Assembly (NCBI GenBank): GCA_011390805.1
Contig: JAABRT010000014.1
Location: forward strand, 1-63,782
DNA length: 63,782 nt
Source of the DNA: Gemmatimonas sp.
GTDB lineage: Bacteria; Gemmatimonadota; Gemmatimonadetes; Gemmatimonadales; Gemmatimonadaceae
Direction of reading: 5' to 3'
The notes beneath the pieces are model-generated. The model worked only from the letters and a program-made list of their open reading frames with translations, was not told the DNA's origin and ran no database searches. Positions 61,836 through 63,782 of the stretch are shown here, piece by piece. Within the stretch, counting starts at the first letter, position 1. Every line of letters starts with the position of its first letter. Made by a program: the position numbers and the translations under genes.

Positions 61836-62448
61836 TAAGGCGGCGAGAGGCACTGGCGGAAACGAGGACTAGTCCGATGCCCAAAAGTGCGAACGCGCTT
61901 GGCTCTGGCACTCGAGCGGTGAAGCCGCGAATCTCACCGCCCGGAAACTCATCAGTATGCAAATTGAAGTAAGCGCGCCCGCTGTTCATACCAGACAACA
62001 GCGCGGTTCGTGCACCGGCAATGTTTCCGTTGGCCGTGACAAAGGCGGGATTATACGATGCAGGGTCGGACAGATCGAACATGCGGGAATACGAACCATT
62101 CGTGACGCCCGCCGGAAAACCAGGGAAGCTCGGAAGCGGAGTTGCTACCCCGACCACGCCTTCAAACGGATTTGTGGTGCAGCAGTGCACATGCGCGATT
62201 GTACTCTCACCGATCAGGTCGGAGAACGTCATCTCGATCGAAAGGTTGTTTCCGGTGAGCTCGAACCAGGCGAAGCCGGTGCCCGGCGAAACGTTTGGAG
62301 GGGCTTCTGCGGCTCCCGTTAGTGTTGCTGTCCAATGTTGCGCGTGTGCCGGAGCGGCGAGCACCGCCAGAGCGGTAGCGAGCAGTGCGATGTGGCACAC
62401 CGCCCGCGACGCAGCGTTTCGCAAACCTGCTGATTTGAATCGATGCAT
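61825..62448 (-). CDS. CHRD domain protein with PEP-CTERM sorting signal
   Basis: A 207-residue protein. The signal peptide runs to about residue 37 (APAHAQ). The CHRD domain covers about 38-175 (WTATLTGAAEAPPNVSPGTGFAWFEL ... AYFNLHTDEFPGGEIRGF). The C-terminus is PEP-CTERM: VPEPSAFALLGIGLVLVSASASRR with the Pro-Glu-Pro motif, a hydrophobic helix and a basic tail, so it should be processed by an exosortase encoded elsewhere. ATG 62448 is preceded by GGGAGAG. Confidence 0.88.
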   Translation of the reverse strand: MHRFKSAGLRNAASRAVCHIALLATALAVLAAPAHAQHWTATLTGAAEAPPNVSPGTGFAWFELTGNNLSIEMTFSDLIGESTIAHVHCCTTNPFEGVVGVATPLPSFPGFPAGVTNGSYSRMFDLSDPASYNPAFVTANGNIAGARTALLSGMNSGRAYFNLHTDEFPGGEIRGFTARVPEPSAFALLGIGLVLVSASASRRLIRR

Positions 62449-62590
62449 GGAGACTCTCCCTTCTGACATGATGCCATCTGCTGCGAACGAACGATTCGCC
62501 GGAGCTTTGTGCAATGGTGCAGCAATGGTGAGTGTCGGAGCTGGTGTATGCCGTAAAATTTGTCACAGAGCTTCGTAACGTTGCGTCCGC

Positions 62591-62670
62591 GTGACCGCAC
62601 ATGGCCGCACATGGCCGCACATGGCCGCACATGGCCGCACATGGCCGCACATGAGCGCACAGGACCGCAC
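62591..62670. repeat. 10-bp tandem repeat, five perfect and three degenerate copies
   Basis: The unit ATGGCCGCAC repeats perfectly five times at 62601-62650, with 8-of-10 matching units at 62591-62600, 62651-62660 and 62661-62670. The 316-bp gap in which it lies has no gene. It sits between the divergent CHRD gene (143 bp away) and the PI-PLC-like gene (95 bp away). A 10-bp period is close to one DNA helical turn. Confidence 0.9.
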
Positions 62671-62764
62671 ATGCGCATATCGAGCACGAGTGACACAGCA
62701 ACGACCGGCGAGCTATACTAATCCACAGACCCCTGACGAACTCTACTTTGGAGCTTAGTACGGA

Positions 62765-63782
62765 ATGGTGGAATACTTCTCGCTCGGCAAATCGCGGCAG
62801 CTCAATCAGATCGTCTTTGCAGGATCGCACGATGCCGGCATCAATACCGGTGCAGCCAATGTGCGCACCCAGTCTCTGAATCTGCTCGGGCAGGCCATGG
62901 CGGGAGTACGCTTCTTTGACGTGCGCATTGCCGGCTCGGCCACAACCAAGAGCACTTCGTCGCAGTTAACGGGTGGCAAGTTGCGCGCCTATCACGCGCC
63001 CAGCCACTCCGACAAAATCATCAAGGTTGGTGTGAAGGGCAAAAACGACAGCGTGGACTTTACCAAGTCCCGCCTGGCCGTTGGTGGTGAGTTCGGGCAG
63101 GATCTCACCGACATGCTGCAACAGGCGCGGAACTTCGTGCACTCCGAAGCGGGCCGCTCGGAATTCCTGATCTTCAAGTTCGACAAGTGCACCAACTGGC
63201 AGCACATTGCCGACGCGTGTGAGCACACGCTGGGGCTGGCCATGTTCAAGACGCCGGGGAACCTGAATACGCGCACCCTCGAAGAGCTGCGCGGCAAGGT
63301 TGTCGTGCTGTTCTCAACCAAGGGGATCTCCGAAATGACCCGCCCTGTGAAAGGGATTTTCGGTTTCAAGAACCTCACCGAAGCCGGCAGCGGCTATTCG
63401 GCCAGCTTCAACGGTCTCCAGTACTACGGTAAGGGGGGCACGTCCGTGATGAAGCCGTTCAAAAAGCTGGCACAGAACATCAAGAAGCAGAGCAAACTTG
63501 TGGCCGGAGCCAGAGACATTGGCAACGCAGAAGTACTTGGCATGATGTACTGGACGACCACCGGCATACTTGAAAGCATCAAGTCCCGCGACAAGAGTAT
63601 GTGGAAGACGCCCAACGTAAACAAAATGAAGGCGCTGTGGGGACAAGGATTGGGCGACTACGTGGACAATCATCTCGCGCCCACCCCCAGCAATGCGCTG
63701 GCCGCCGGCGTGCAGCGACGGGCGCATTTTCCCAACATTGTGATGATCGATTTCGCAGATGCGACGCGATGCGGCGTGATCC
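62765..63782 (+). CDS. Phosphatidylinositol-specific phospholipase C X-domain protein, 3' truncated by window edge
   Basis: The frame is open from ATG 62765 to the window end (339 codons seen). NQIVFAGSHDAGI carries the first catalytic His of PI-PLC X domains, GVRFFDVRIAG the conserved Arg/Asp strand, and AYHAPSHSD is the position of the second His; an FLIFKFDKC strand follows. These enzymes cleave phosphoinositides or related lipids and glycans. No signal peptide is present, unlike typical secreted bacterial PI-PLCs. The C-terminal half (after about residue 215) has no recognised domain. The end is not visible. Confidence 0.82.
   Translation, partial: MVEYFSLGKSRQLNQIVFAGSHDAGINTGAANVRTQSLNLLGQAMAGVRFFDVRIAGSATTKSTSSQLTGGKLRAYHAPSHSDKIIKVGVKGKNDSVDFTKSRLAVGGEFGQDLTDMLQQARNFVHSEAGRSEFLIFKFDKCTNWQHIADACEHTLGLAMFKTPGNLNTRTLEELRGKVVVLFSTKGISEMTRPVKGIFGFKNLTEAGSGYSASFNGLQYYGKGGTSVMKPFKKLAQNIKKQSKLVAGARDIGNAEVLGMMYWTTTGILESIKSRDKSMWKTPNVNKMKALWGQGLGDYVDNHLAPTPSNALAAGVQRRAHFPNIVMIDFADATRCGVI

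Noticed and set aside
62591-62670. Possible CRISPR array
   Set aside because: The unit is 10 bp, directly adjacent, with no spacers; it is a simple tandem repeat and no cas genes are present.

Overview
The window is chromosomal, high-GC, gene-dense DNA with short intergenic gaps. I recognised no rRNA, tRNA, phage, insertion-sequence or CRISPR features. The organism is probably a member of the Gemmatimonadota or a close Gram-negative relative. The reasons are TonB/ExbB/ExbD and TonB-receptor proteins with carboxypeptidase-regulatory domains, a HmuY-like lipoprotein, two Hanks-type Ser/Thr kinases (one with the TolB-like plus TPR layout common in that phylum), many secreted hydrolases, and a CHRD protein with a PEP-CTERM tail. 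This is inference from gene content; no marker gene is present.

Layout. 1-2418: 3' part of a large-subunit catalase, then two small membrane proteins on the minus strand. 2686-10746: Tat-exported epimerase-like protein, TonB-ExbB-ExbD-ExbD operon, SRPBCC protein coupled to a zinc alcohol dehydrogenase, YetF-like protein, and a plug-only TonB-receptor-like protein. 10779-19274: an iron/heme locus. On the minus strand lie HmuY-like lipoprotein, TonB-dependent receptor, exported CbiX-family chelatase and a lipoprotein. Divergent on the plus strand are a membrane-tethered DtxR-FeoA-FeoA fusion and FeoB. An inverted repeat resembling an iron box overlaps the regulator's start codon. 19505-41197: OmpH/Skp-like, DUF533, acetate kinase coupled to a MATE-like transporter, gamma-glutamyltransferase, several hydrolases and peptidases, a DUF892 protein, FG-GAP repeats, a Ser/Thr kinase, and a SnoaL-DUF1330 gene with its TetR regulator. 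41216-46216: a divergent two-operon module (SDR and two membrane proteins; isochorismatase-like hydrolase, outer-membrane protein, membrane protein, HxlR regulator, DUF4345). Its shared promoter region holds three near-identical palindromes. 46247-61835: TPR kinase, PQQ dehydrogenase, cytochrome c/monooxygenase-like protein, DinB, MFS transporter, sulfatase and assorted secreted proteins. 61825-63782: CHRD/PEP-CTERM protein, a 10-bp tandem repeat, and the 5' part of a PI-PLC-like gene running off the window.

How the genes may work together. The most interesting unit is the iron locus. A HmuY-type hemophore and a TonB receptor would bring heme (or another metallo-tetrapyrrole) to the periplasm, where an exported CbiX-like class II chelatase could act on it. 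FeoB would import released ferrous iron, and the membrane-bound DtxR-FeoA protein would sense iron. The TonB-ExbB-ExbD set at 3947-6398 could energise the receptor. The chelatase step is a hypothesis drawn from gene order and conserved histidines, not a demonstrated function.
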